From positions 248,001 through 312,000 of the forward strand of contig NZ_JAKIKU010000003.1 in assembly GCF_023283985.1 (NCBI RefSeq): 64,000 bases of DNA, written 5' to 3'. Numbering within the stretch: the first letter of the stretch is position 1; the number at the start of each line of letters is the position of its first letter. A program made the position numbers and the translations under genes. Below, piece by piece: positions 9,520 to 18,186 of this stretch. The notes beneath the pieces are model-generated. The model made no database searches. It was not told the DNA's origin and saw only the letters and a list, made by a program, of their open reading frames with translations. The stretch comes from Shewanella electrodiphila (GTDB lineage Bacteria > Pseudomonadota > Gammaproteobacteria > Enterobacterales > Shewanellaceae).

Positions 9520-10569
9520 ATGGCATTTAAAATTGCATCCTCTCCCCATGTAAGCACCACATTGCACACCAATAAAGTGATGCAACGCGTGGCATTATGT
9601 TTAATTCCTGGCATTTTAGCTCAAGTATACTTTTTTGGTATGGGTACTCTGGTACAAATCCTAATTGCTGTATTAACTTGTTTATCGGCAGAAGCTGCAA
9701 TAATGAAGCTTCGTAATAAATCGATTAAAAATGCCTTATCTGATAACAGTGCATTGGTTACTGGGATATTAATCGCTATAGCAATCCCACCACTTACCCC
9801 TTGGTGGATGACTGTCATTGGTTGCGGGTTTGCGATGGTGATTGTTAAGCACTTATATGGCGGATTAGGTAATAACATATTCAACCCTGCCATGGCGGCT
9901 TATGTATTACTGCTCGTATCCTTTCCAGTGCAAATGACTAACTGGGTAGCGCCTGCTGAATTAGCTGCGAATCAGGTGGGTATTGTGGCAGCTTTTGCCC
10001 ACATTTTTGAATTTACCAGTGCAGGCTTAGATCATTTTAGAATTGCCGTTGATGGCCATACGATGGCCACGCCGCTTGATACCTTTAAAACAGACTTATC
10101 AATGGGTATGACAAGTAGTGAAAGCCTACAGCGTAATGTATTTGATGGCATGACTGGTGTTGGTTGGTTCTGGATCAATTTAGCCTACCTTGCAGGTGGC
10201 CTAATTATGTTGAAACTTAACGTCATACGTTGGCACATTAGCACTGGTATTTTATTAGCAATATTCGTTTGTTCGGGTTTCGGATTTTTACTCAACCCAG
10301 ACACTCACGCAAGCCCAATGCTGCACCTATTTTCTGGCGGCACAATGTTGTGCGCATTTTTTATTGCAACTGACCCAGTCACAGCGGCGACCAGTACACG
10401 TGGAAGACTCTTGTTCGGTGCCATTATTGGTGTATTAGTTTTCGTGATTAGAACTTACGGTGGTTACCCTGATGCCGTAGCGTTTGCAGTGTTACTTGCC
10501 AACATGTGTGCACCATTTATCGATTACTATATCCGTCCTCGTTCATATGGTCATCGCGCGGGAAATTAA
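9520..10569 (+). CDS. rsxD: Electron transport complex subunit RsxD/RnfD
   Basis: 349-residue membrane protein with about nine to ten helices, the family length. It starts [21 protein letters not shown] and contains [12 protein letters not shown] and [12 protein letters not shown], both conserved in the RnfD/NqrB family, which binds flavin; the DGMTG segment near residue 210 is the likely flavin-attachment region. It begins two bases after rsxC, and with RsxA and RsxE forms the membrane core of the complex. Confidence 0.97.
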   Translation: MAFKIASSPHVSTTLHTNKVMQRVALCLIPGILAQVYFFGMGTLVQILIAVLTCLSAEAAIMKLRNKSIKNALSDNSALVTGILIAIAIPPLTPWWMTVIGCGFAMVIVKHLYGGLGNNIFNPAMAAYVLLLVSFPVQMTNWVAPAELAANQVGIVAAFAHIFEFTSAGLDHFRIAVDGHTMATPLDTFKTDLSMGMTSSESLQRNVFDGMTGVGWFWINLAYLAGGLIMLKLNVIRWHISTGILLAIFVCSGFGFLLNPDTHASPMLHLFSGGTMLCAFFIATDPVTAATSTRGRLLFGAIIGVLVFVIRTYGGYPDAVAFAVLLANMCAPFIDYYIRPRSYGHRAGN

Positions 10570-10592
10570 GCCGCTAAACTACAGGATTAAAC

Positions 10593-11228
10593 ATGTTCAA
10601 TATTATTACTCGAAACGGCCTTATCCTTGCCCTGTTCGCACTCTGTTGCACAGGCTTGGTCGCTTCAGTGAATTTTTTTACCGAAGATCGAATTATCGAC
10701 CAGCAACGTAAACAGCTTGCAGGTATCTTAGAACAAATTATCCCTAATCATTTGCATGATAATGAGTTAACTGAAGATTGTATTTTAGTGACCAATCAAG
10801 AGTTCCTTGGTTCTGATGAAGCGTTGCCTGTTTATATTGCTAAGATGAATAATGAACCTATAGCGATTGCAATTGAAGCTATTGCACCAGATGGTTATAA
10901 CGGTGACATTAAAATCATTTTAGGTGTTAATAATGACAATGAGTTATTAGGTGTTAGAACCTTAACTCATCAAGAAACCCCAGGGCTTGGCGATAAAATT
11001 GAACTTCGTAAATCAGATTGGGTATTAGGCTTTAGCAACTTATTGTACGACCCAAATAGCAAGCCAATGGCAGTTAAAAAAGATGGTGGCGACATAGATC
11101 AATTCACTGGGGCAACGATTACACCGCGTGCTTACGTCAACGCCATTAACAATGCGCTCGCTTTTGTCAGTGCTAATAGAGAATCACTTTATAACACCGT
11201 CAATCATTGTGGACGTGAAAATGACTAA
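10593..11228 (+). CDS. rsxG: Electron transport complex subunit RsxG/RnfG
   Basis: 211 residues: one N-terminal membrane anchor (about 10-28) and a periplasmic FMN-binding domain. The flavin-attachment motif [10 protein letters not shown] lies near residues 173-182; the second threonine is the residue that in RnfG/NqrC proteins carries FMN through a phosphoester bond. [10 protein letters not shown] (about 125-134) is also conserved. The gene overlaps the first eight bases of rsxE. Confidence 0.96.
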   Translation: MFNIITRNGLILALFALCCTGLVASVNFFTEDRIIDQQRKQLAGILEQIIPNHLHDNELTEDCILVTNQEFLGSDEALPVYIAKMNNEPIAIAIEAIAPDGYNGDIKIILGVNNDNELLGVRTLTHQETPGLGDKIELRKSDWVLGFSNLLYDPNSKPMAVKKDGGDIDQFTGATITPRAYVNAINNALAFVSANRESLYNTVNHCGREND

Positions 11229-11916
11229 TTATCGTGAAATTGCATGGCAAGGATTATGGAAAAATAACCCTGGGCTTGTACAACTACTTGGGCTTTGCCC
11301 TCTTTTAGCTGTTACTGCTACAGTCACTAATGCGTTAGGTTTAGGCCTCGCAACACTCATTGTGCTTGTAGGCTCCAATGTGCTGGTTTCTTTAGTGCGT
11401 GAATTTGTTCCCAAAGAAATACGCATCCCTGTATTTGTCATGATCATCGCCGCACTAGTGACTTGTGTACAGTTACTCATCAACGCATATGCTTATGGCC
11501 TTTACTTATCCTTAGGGATCTTCTTACCACTTATTGTAACGAACTGCGTCATTATCGGCCGAGCTGAAGCGTTTGCGTCTCGCAATAATGTTACCAGTGC
11601 TGCATTTGATGGATTAATGATGGGTGTTGGCTTTACGGCAATTTTGGTTGTTTTAGGCGGTATGAGAGAAATACTTGGCCAAGGAACCTTATTTGATGGA
11701 GCTGAACTCTTACTGGGAGACTGGGCAGCGAACCTCACCATTCAAGTATTTAATGTTGATACACCGTTTTTGCTAGCAATGTTGCCACCTGGTGCGTTTA
11801 TCGCTATGGGATTACTGATCGCACTTAAAAACGTTATAGATAGTAAAATTGAGCAAAAGAAACCTCAACAAGCACCAGAAGCTATTGCACGTGCGCGGAT
11901 CACTAAAGTCGGTTAA
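11221..11916 (+). CDS. rsxE: Electron transport complex subunit RsxE/RnfE
   Basis: 231 residues from the ATG at 11221 ([17 protein letters not shown]), the start that matches other RsxE proteins; a longer open frame upstream lies entirely inside rsxG. Six membrane helices, paralogous to RsxA, with the matching [10 protein letters not shown] and [12 protein letters not shown] cysteine segments. It overlaps the end of rsxG by eight bases, so coupled translation is likely. Last rsx gene; nth follows after 33 bases. Confidence 0.96.
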   Translation: MTNYREIAWQGLWKNNPGLVQLLGLCPLLAVTATVTNALGLGLATLIVLVGSNVLVSLVREFVPKEIRIPVFVMIIAALVTCVQLLINAYAYGLYLSLGIFLPLIVTNCVIIGRAEAFASRNNVTSAAFDGLMMGVGFTAILVVLGGMREILGQGTLFDGAELLLGDWAANLTIQVFNVDTPFLLAMLPPGAFIAMGLLIALKNVIDSKIEQKKPQQAPEAIARARITKVG

Positions 11917-11949
11917 ATAACTGAAATATCAACATAACGAATAAATAAA

Positions 11950-12582
11950 ATGAATAAACAAAAACGCTATGAAATGCTGACTAGGCTTAGAGATAATAAC
12001 CCTAAGCCTGAAACAGAACTTAACTTTGCCAGCCCATTTGAATTGCTAGTCGCGGTAACGCTTTCTGCGCAAGCAACCGATGTGAGTGTCAACAAAGCAA
12101 CCGATAAACTATTTCCAGTTGCTAATACAGCTCAATCAATTTACGACCTTGGTGTTGATGGCTTAAAAACCTATATTAAAACTATTGGCTTGTATAACAA
12201 CAAAGCGATTAACGTCATTAAAGCCTGTAAAATGCTAATCGAATTACACGGTGGTGAAGTGCCAGAAAATCGTGAAGCATTAGAAGCCCTACCCGGCGTA
12301 GGCAGAAAAACAGCCAACGTTGTGCTCAATACTGCCTTTGGTTGGCCGACGATTGCTGTTGATACGCATATTTTCAGAATGGCGAACCGAACCAAGTTTG
12401 CTATGGGCAAGAATGTCGACCAAGTTGAAGAAAAAATGCTTAAAGTCACCCCTGCTGAATTTAAAGTCGATGTTCACCATTGGTTTATTTTACACGGGCG
12501 CTATACCTGTATTGCAAGAAAGCCGCGCTGTGGCTCTTGTATTATTGAAGACTTGTGTGACTTTAAAGATAAAACAGAGTAA
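11950..12582 (+). CDS. nth: Endonuclease III, DNA glycosylase/AP lyase
   Basis: 210 residues, normal length. Nth removes oxidised pyrimidines and cleaves the abasic site. The helix-hairpin-helix LPGVGRKTANVV (about 113-124) contains the catalytic lysine, VDTHIFR holds the catalytic aspartate, and the C-terminal [4Fe-4S] loop is C-x6-C-x2-C-x5-C (CIARKPRCGSCIIEDLC). It is last in the rsx operon, as in other gammaproteobacteria. The last 243 bases (12340-12582) recur at 16700-16942 with only silent changes, and a decayed version lies at 21963-22162. The 3' end of this intact copy may therefore have been supplied by an incoming element. Confidence 0.97.
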   Translation: MNKQKRYEMLTRLRDNNPKPETELNFASPFELLVAVTLSAQATDVSVNKATDKLFPVANTAQSIYDLGVDGLKTYIKTIGLYNNKAINVIKACKMLIELHGGEVPENREALEALPGVGRKTANVVLNTAFGWPTIAVDTHIFRMANRTKFAMGKNVDQVEEKMLKVTPAEFKVDVHHWFILHGRYTCIARKPRCGSCIIEDLCDFKDKTE

Positions 12583-12828
12583 TTAAGTCTGCTTTTTATT
12601 GAAGCAACCTCTCAAAAATACTGTGCTGCTCATAGGTAGATAGCTCTTGACAGATCATTGCCAAATCATCGGCCTAGAATTACGATAAAATATCGCTCAA
12701 TTCCATAGAAAGTGATTTATGAGAAACTTTTTGAAGTCTAGTTTATGCCCCTTCAAGATGATTTATTAATTTTATCTCTTTATACTATCGGCCAAGCATT
12801 TGTGTAACTTTTCTGGTTCTTTGAAGCA

Positions 12829-13503
12829 ATGAATGAAAAACAGTACCACCACGGAGATCTAAAGGCATCGTTGATCGAGGCTGCAAATATTGTGCTTGTT
12901 AGAGATGGTGCTACCAGGCTTTCACTTAGAGGTATTGCCGCTGAAGTAGGTGTGTCACACATGGCACCTTATGCCCATTTTAAAAATAAAAATGAGCTGA
13001 TTAAAAGTGTCATAGAATCGGGCTTTCAGCAGATGGAAAATGCCATGCTTGATTGTCAAAAAAAACTAACGCCATCAAACCCGAACCTTGCAGGAGAATT
13101 AATTCTTGCATATGGCGTAAGCTATATAGAATTTGCTCTAGCAAACCCTCAGTTATATCGTCTGATGATTGGAGAATCTCATCAGTCTCCCATTGTTCAT
13201 TCTCAAAATAAAAATGAGACTGAAATTGCAGAAAAACCAATCTTAGGTATCAATTCTGATAAGGAATATACTAAACGTATTAACCGCCCTTTTGATTTAT
13301 TGCGTGATGCATTTGCGATGAAAGTTAATGAACCACTCATAGCTAAAACGCAGGCACTGGGGGCATGGTCAATGGTGCATGGGCTTTCCGCTTTACTTAC
13401 CGAAGGGAGTATTCAAATTCCTGAAAGTATGAGCCTAAAACAGTTTTTGGCTACAGCCAGCTCAATGAGCTTTAACGCAGAACCTTCACAAGAAAATAAG
13501 TAA
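12829..13503 (+). CDS. TetR/AcrR family regulator with WHG-type C-terminal domain
   Basis: 224 residues. The N-terminal helix-turn-helix (about 10-55; LSLRGIAAEVGVSHMAPYAHFKNK) is typical TetR. The C-terminal part, with YGVSYIEFALANPQLYRLM, fits the WHG ligand-binding domain. It lies in the first block behind nth and converges on the ferredoxin-reductase/FAD-oxidase pair, whose promoter 3 kb away carries a perfect 15-bp palindrome over the -35 box. I infer that this protein represses that operon; its ligand is unknown. Confidence 0.85.
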   Translation: MNEKQYHHGDLKASLIEAANIVLVRDGATRLSLRGIAAEVGVSHMAPYAHFKNKNELIKSVIESGFQQMENAMLDCQKKLTPSNPNLAGELILAYGVSYIEFALANPQLYRLMIGESHQSPIVHSQNKNETEIAEKPILGINSDKEYTKRINRPFDLLRDAFAMKVNEPLIAKTQALGAWSMVHGLSALLTEGSIQIPESMSLKQFLATASSMSFNAEPSQENK

Positions 13504-13530
13504 CTCATTTAAGCCTAGTTAATACAAGTT

Positions 13531-13560
13531 AAAACATAAAAACATAAAAACATAAAAACA
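13531..13560. repeat. 8-bp tandem repeat (aaaacata)
   Basis: Three complete copies of AAAACATA and a partial fourth lie directly before the hairpin at 13555-13589, in the gap between two converging genes. Confidence 0.8.
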
Positions 13561-13589
13561 TTGTGCGATAATTGATCACACAATGTTTT
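13555..13589. terminator. Bidirectional hairpin between tetR-type gene and ferredoxin reductase gene
   Basis: AAAACATTGTG (13555-13565) pairs with CACAATGTTTT (13579-13589) over a 13-base loop. It lies between two converging genes and has T-rich flanks on both strands. The stem is AT-rich, so termination may be inefficient. Confidence 0.55.
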
Positions 13590-13659
13590 GATATTTTGTT
13601 TCGATATACTGTTTTAATAAATAGAAGAGCAAGTAGAGGCTGATAGTCGAATTCAAACG

Positions 13660-14841
13660 CTACAACAAAATTTCTATATCGCTCGTCGGAAAGGCAACAC
13701 AAGAGTGGCACCAACCATAAGATTCATCAGTAGAGCGTAACTTAGATTCTGCAGGGTTAAATACACTACCTCGTAATACTTTCACCCTACATAAACTGCA
13801 CTCTCCAGAACGACAGGCATTTTCTGCGCTGTATCCGTTGCGCTCCATACTGTTTAATAGCGGTTCATCTACTCGAGCGATAAAACTTCCCTGCCCTTTA
13901 ACTTTCACTTCAATAACATCTGAAGGCTTAACTTGCTTAGGCCATCCTGGTAAAGTTTCTGGATTTTTAGGTGGTCCGTTACATTCAATACGAACTCGGC
14001 GTGCTTTAACATTAAGCGCTTCAAGCAATTGTGCACAATGATCATGAAAACCCGTTGTGCCGCATACGTAATACATTTTGCTTTGTAGCTGCTGCAGGTT
14101 GTCACCAAGTAACTCCTTTAAATCGCTTTGTGTTAAACGACCAGTGCGCCCTGAATAATTCTCATCAGGTCGTGTCACGATCCAAGTAATTTTCAAAAAA
14201 TCATGTGCTCGTTCAAGTGCTATTAATTCATCTTTAAAAATAACGTCGTGTTCAAAGCTACTGGTGTAAATTAAATGTAATCGCTGATTTTGCTCTCTAT
14301 GCAACAAGGTATTTTTCGCCATGTTAAGAATCATATTTCTAGCTGGCGCAATACCAGAGCCCCCCGCAATGAAAACAAGATCATCACCATGAAACAACGG
14401 GTTATAGTAAAAGGTTCCCATTGGCCCACTACTTTGTAGCTCATCACCAATTTGCACTTCATCTAGTAGGAAGTTTGATACAAAACCACCCTGTACGCGT
14501 TTAACGGTTAGGTCATAGAATTCATGTGATTGAGGCGAAGAAGAAATAGCGTAAGGACGCGCCGTATGTACGCCATTAATAGTGACGAACAAGTTGATGT
14601 ATTGACCCGCTTGAAAAGGTGGAACCTGCCCATTTTGCTTTTTAAGTCGTATCGTTTTGGTACTGTCTGTATCTTCGATAATATCACTGACTACTAATTG
14701 CAAACGTTTAGGGTGCAAACTAGCAATTGTATTGGCGACACTGCCTTTTTGTTCAGAGTAATCTGTTCCGGCTTCAAACAATGCTTTCTTTTGGTTTAGG
14801 GCTTCTTTGTAGCCAGTCACCGCATGTAATATATTTTTCAC
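13660..14841 (-). CDS. Ferredoxin-NAD(P)H reductase with C-terminal [2Fe-2S] domain
   Basis: 393 residues from a GTG at 14841 that overlaps the stop of the upstream gene (TAGTG) behind a GAGG sequence; a longer frame lies inside that gene. Order of domains: FAD-binding barrel (RPYAISSSP, about 98-106), NAD(P)-binding domain (FIAGGSGIAPARNMI, about 160; YYVCGTTGF), then a plant-type ferredoxin domain with C-x4-C-x2-C (CRSGECSLC) and a final cysteine near WCHSC. This is the reductase architecture used to feed oxygenases and desaturases. The overlap with the FAD-oxidoreductase gene suggests that the two act together. Substrate unknown. Confidence 0.87.
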   Translation of the reverse strand: MKNILHAVTGYKEALNQKKALFEAGTDYSEQKGSVANTIASLHPKRLQLVVSDIIEDTDSTKTIRLKKQNGQVPPFQAGQYINLFVTINGVHTARPYAISSSPQSHEFYDLTVKRVQGGFVSNFLLDEVQIGDELQSSGPMGTFYYNPLFHGDDLVFIAGGSGIAPARNMILNMAKNTLLHREQNQRLHLIYTSSFEHDVIFKDELIALERAHDFLKITWIVTRPDENYSGRTGRLTQSDLKELLGDNLQQLQSKMYYVCGTTGFHDHCAQLLEALNVKARRVRIECNGPPKNPETLPGWPKQVKPSDVIEVKVKGQGSFIARVDEPLLNSMERNGYSAENACRSGECSLCRVKVLRGSVFNPAESKLRSTDESYGWCHSCVAFPTSDIEILL

Positions 14842-16451
14842 TAGCTTAACCTCGCTTGAATGAACTTTAATTGCATAGCAAGTTTCATGTTTTTCCAACT
14901 AAGCGGATTAGCCATTTTAGGTTTATTCACTTTCATTGACTCTCCGAGCTGTTTAAGGACATATTTGGCTGTACTTTGCCCAACCATATACGTTGGCTGA
15001 AAACCGCCCATACCATTCCAACAACCTGCGATGTGTAAGCCGTCAATTTCTGTAATGCGTTCACGGAACATGTTTGCATCTTGAGTGTTTTGTCGAAAGC
15101 CATAAATTGCACCGTCAGGGGTATTTAAATAGCGCATCATGGTTAGTGGCGTGGCGACTTCAATTTCCTCAATATGTTCTTTTATGCCTGGGTACACACG
15201 TTCAGCATGGTCAATAAGGGTTTGAGCCAAGTCATATTTTGTTTGGGCATAATCTTCTACCTTCACATGCTTCCATGGTTCGCCGTATTGTAAGCACAAT
15301 AATGAAATTGCTGATTTACCCTCTGGCGCAAAGCTAGGGTCATCATAGTTATAACAGGTAAACATGGTATGTTTTGGCGCCACGATTTTTTGCATATTAT
15401 CGTGGGCTACCTGTTCATCTAAATCGTCAACAATAAAAGTAGACGCTGCGGTCACACCAAGGGTTTGAGGCGAGCAATCTAAGCCGATGTACAGCACAAA
15501 TGCCGATGTACCGATACGGCGTGATTTAAAATCATTTGATGCCTGAATAGGTGTAGGAATATCGAGCAATTCATTAAAGGTATGCATTGGGCTGGTATTT
15601 GAGATAACCTGCGAGCAGGTAAATGTTTCACCTGCTTCTGTAGAAACCCCTGTTATAGCGCCGTTATCAGTATGAATGGTCGTTGCCGAGCAGTTAAACT
15701 TAATCTCACCGCCAGCCGCTAAAAACGATTCGAGTAACCCGCTAGATATGGCTTGTGAGCCGCCTTTGATGTGGCAAGGTTTAAATGATGAATATGCATA
15801 GAGCATTATGGCTAAATCTTGAAATGGAAATTCTTTAGGTGGCACACCTAAATAACACCAATACGCAGCGACAATGGATTTTAGTTCTTCGCTTTCTAAA
15901 AACTCATCTAATATCTCTTTAGCTGAGCGCAAGCCATACTTTACATACAATGGGCATTTCGCGCGCAATATCGATTCATCGTTACTCTTGGCTGCTTTTG
16001 GCATCAGCACAAAACACTCAAGGGAAACCCCTTCGCAGAGGTTTAAAAATTTCTTAATACCTGATTTTTCTTTAGGAAATGCATCGCAAAGGGTTTTAGC
16101 TAAGCCTTTCCAGTCAGCAGGTAAAGTAATATCAATACCTACTTCGGTATCACTTGCCACTTTAACGAAACGATAAATATCTCGCTCTTCCACCACTTGA
16201 AGCTTATCCATAATTCCTAGATCTGCGAATACTTGACGCATGATAAACGGGCTTTTATCGGTTCCCATACCGCTAAGCTGGTGAAGAGCCACTTCAAATT
16301 CGAAGTTTCCTCGAATAAACGACGTCGCACATCCTCCAGGGATATTATGTCGCTCAATCAATAAGGTTTTAGCCCCGCCACGTTGCAGCGTTGTGGCAGC
16401 GGTTAAACCTGCATTACCTGCGCCAATGACTATCGCATCATAGTCCATCAT
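14841..16451 (-). CDS. FAD-dependent oxidoreductase of the phytoene desaturase/carotene isomerase/retinol saturase family
   Basis: 536 residues. An N-terminal dinucleotide-binding fold (YDAIVIGAGNAGLTAATTL) and IPGGCATSF (about 38-46) are the hallmarks of CrtI/CrtISO-like enzymes, with the closing GCWNGMGGFQPTYMVGQS segment near residue 495 completing the FAD site. The family desaturates, isomerises or saturates polyene lipids. No carotenoid synthesis gene is visible in the window, so the substrate is open. It is first gene of a two-gene operon with the ferredoxin reductase, transcribed from a consensus promoter at 16523-16552. Cargo of the first block behind nth. Confidence 0.85.
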   Translation of the reverse strand: MMDYDAIVIGAGNAGLTAATTLQRGGAKTLLIERHNIPGGCATSFIRGNFEFEVALHQLSGMGTDKSPFIMRQVFADLGIMDKLQVVEERDIYRFVKVASDTEVGIDITLPADWKGLAKTLCDAFPKEKSGIKKFLNLCEGVSLECFVLMPKAAKSNDESILRAKCPLYVKYGLRSAKEILDEFLESEELKSIVAAYWCYLGVPPKEFPFQDLAIMLYAYSSFKPCHIKGGSQAISSGLLESFLAAGGEIKFNCSATTIHTDNGAITGVSTEAGETFTCSQVISNTSPMHTFNELLDIPTPIQASNDFKSRRIGTSAFVLYIGLDCSPQTLGVTAASTFIVDDLDEQVAHDNMQKIVAPKHTMFTCYNYDDPSFAPEGKSAISLLCLQYGEPWKHVKVEDYAQTKYDLAQTLIDHAERVYPGIKEHIEEIEVATPLTMMRYLNTPDGAIYGFRQNTQDANMFRERITEIDGLHIAGCWNGMGGFQPTYMVGQSTAKYVLKQLGESMKVNKPKMANPLSWKNMKLAMQLKFIQARLS

Positions 16452-16522
16452 GTAATTTCTCCCTCACCCATCATTGAAAAATCCTCACCAGCCCATCCTT
16501 ACACTGTAAACTTTACATCGAA

Positions 16523-16556
16523 AAGATAGGGCGAATTGCTATTCATTGTCAATGAA
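16523..16556 (-). promoter_or_regulatory. Promoter with palindromic operator for the FAD-oxidoreductase operon
   Basis: On the minus strand the -35 box is a perfect TTGACA (16552-16547). A 17-base spacer separates it from CTATCT (16529-16524); TATCTT is possible with 18 bases. The -35 box lies inside a perfect 15-bp palindrome TTCATTG-T-CAATGAA (16542-16556). A repressor bound there would block RNA polymerase; the TetR-type gene of the same block is the obvious candidate. A second half-site AATGAAT follows at 16558-16564. Confidence 0.65.
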
Positions 16557-16699
16557 AAATGAATATTTTTAATAAACGTTTACTTAGAGGATATTTCTTC
16601 AGGTACATAAATGCAGAACCCATATTCACTGTGATTTTAACTAATAAAGTTAATCTACTCTTCATTAGTTAATTACAAACTATCTAGCAATTATCTTTA

Positions 16700-16942
16700 G
16701 GCTGGCCGACGATAGCCGTTGATACGCATATTTTCAGAATGGCGAACCGAACTAAGTTTGCTATGGGCAAGAATGTCGACCAAGTTGAAGAAAAAATGCT
16801 TAAAGTCACCCCTGCTGAATTTAAAGTTGATGTTCATCATTGGTTTATCTTACATGGACGCTATACCTGCATCGCAAGAAAACCGCGTTGTGGCTCTTGT
16901 ATTATTGAAGATTTATGCGACTTTAAAGATAAGACTGAATGA
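16700..16942 (+). pseudogene. nth: Duplicated 3' end of nth (copy 2)
   Basis: 80 codons plus stop, equal in length to bases 12340-12582 of nth and encoding exactly the same amino acids, including the four iron-sulfur cysteines. The two copies differ at 20 of 243 bases. All the differences are synonymous, and the stop is TGA instead of TAA. Similarity begins abruptly at about 16695. There is no start of its own, so it is a remnant, but the purely silent divergence shows that it drifted while part of a selected gene. Best read as the displaced 3' end of an nth allele left at the far side of an insertion. Confidence 0.93.
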
Positions 16943-17363
16943 TTTAATTTACTGCAGTTATAGCTCATCAAATAGTAAATTCATAAGCACGTAAGTTCTT
17001 TGTAGCGGCTAATGAATACTGACCACTTGCTTAGAGATGTCCGTAACTCGTTTTTGGACAGAAACGTTTTAAGAGCAACAATTTTATACCTCATATAAAT
17101 TGGGCTAGTTACTCAAGACCATTACTTCAATCTAATCCATTGCCTGCCGCAGGCTTATGTGCAGATACATCCAAGACACGCCGTAAACACATCCCTGTGG
17201 GCTCTGCGAAAACATCCATGTTTTCGAAGGTCTTGAACGCATCTACACTGGGTTTATTGTCTCTTCGATTTGACTATATTGGTGATAATTTAAAGAGCTA
17301 AAGCTAGTAGATCTTGCATTTAAAAGACTCCATTTGAATTGAGGGCGCAGAGAAAATAGCGTG

Positions 17364-17424
17364 AGCCTGACAGGACGTCAGGCTAGCTTTCGCGGTGCAG
17401 GGATGCACCATCGGAAGCGTTAGC
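17364..17424. other. Compound hairpin, possible structured RNA core
   Basis: Hairpin AGCCTGAC/GTCAGGCT (17364-17371 with 17377-17384) abuts a larger stem in which GCTA..GCTTTCG (17382-17392) pairs with CGGAAGCGTTAGC (17412-17424) and encloses a perfect GGTGCA-ggga-TGCACC hairpin (17394-17409). The nested arrangement is more ordered than expected for random intergenic DNA. Confidence 0.4.
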
Positions 17425-17533
17425 ATTTTCGAATAAGACCGAAGCTATCAACAAACGAAGTTTAAAGCTGGATCAATCCCCCGTTGGAAATCTTTCGCTT
17501 TTCAGAAAATTTCGCCGGGGCTGCAGGGGAGAT

Positions 17534-17565
17534 GCAAGAGGGGTGAGCAGTTTCACCCTTCTTGC
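17534..17565. other. 13-bp hairpin in the non-coding element
   Basis: GCAAGAGGGGTGA (17534-17546) pairs with TCACCCTTCTTGC (17553-17565), with a single G-T pair, over a 6-base loop GCAGTT. It is not followed by a T run, so it is probably not a terminator. Confidence 0.5.
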
Positions 17566-17717
17566 TCTGGTGTGGGCGAAGCGCCACGACGTTGATTTAG
17601 ACTTTGATTTAGATGTTTATTCAAACCTAGAAATCATTAGCTGACTAAAGCTGCTAACAAGTTTTGGGGCAAAAACGTGCTAGCCCTCTAACCCGTTTCT
17701 GGAAAATTCCAAGTTAC

Positions 17718-18186
17718 GAGTTTTAGACTACTTTTACTGTTCAGATTACTTCTAGTATTGCAACCAAACTATCAGTCCGCATATAGCTGGCCATATTCAT
17801 TTATCCACTACACATTGGTTTTATCAAAGCCCACATAAGTAATGAACATATAGCGACTTATAGTCTATTACTTGCTGAGTGTAAAAAAGGAGCCAGAGAA
17901 TATTGACTACTTTTCGAACAAGACTCTCATGATATATCGGATAATCTAATGCAGTTTTTCAAAGAAAGATAGAGCATAGCTGGCCAAATCAGACAATAGT
18001 GTTACGTAGGGTAATACTGATATTTTTGCTTGTTGATTTACTGTTAGGAAAAGTAAAAACTTAATCGAAGAATATCTTACCGCGTAAAGGAGACAACAAG
18101 ATTGTTACAGGCTAGCATCGGATTTTAACGATATCAAAAGTCTCTGAGCTGACTTTAGAAGCTCAAAAACTAATGTCGATTTTTGA
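17718..18186. other. Gene-free stretch downstream of the LysR gene
   Basis: About 470 bases with no open frame and no recognised motif, AT-rich, between the MITE-like element and the end of the LysR gene. I see nothing that I can name. Confidence 0.5.

Larger units (their letters stand above)
17043..17717. mobile_element. Candidate MITE-like, hairpin-rich non-coding element
   Basis: A non-coding stretch bounded by imperfect inverted ends: GTAACT-N10-CAGAAACG at 17043-17066 and the same pattern, with equal spacing, on the reverse strand at 17694-17717. Inside are many local palindromes: GCCTG/CAGGC (17142-17154), CGAAAACAT/ATGTTTTCG (17207-17226), AGCCTGAC/GTCAGGCT (17364-17384), GGTGCA/TGCACC (17394-17409) and a 13-bp stem (17534-17565). 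No transposase is encoded. The interior resembles, from memory, repeats scattered in Shewanella intergenic regions, but I cannot verify this. No clear target duplication was seen at the ends. Confidence 0.45.

Noticed and set aside
11128..11220. Longer upstream start for rsxE
   Set aside because: The extra 31 codons lie inside rsxG and do not resemble other RsxE proteins; the ATG at 11221 matches the family start.
16700..16942. Second nth copy as an assembly duplication
   Set aside because: Twenty silent differences exclude a duplicated contig end or a copying error.
16719..16994. Open frame of about 90 codons over the second nth copy
   Set aside because: It is read out of frame with the nth reading frame; the same out-of-frame product occurs over the intact gene, so it is a shadow.
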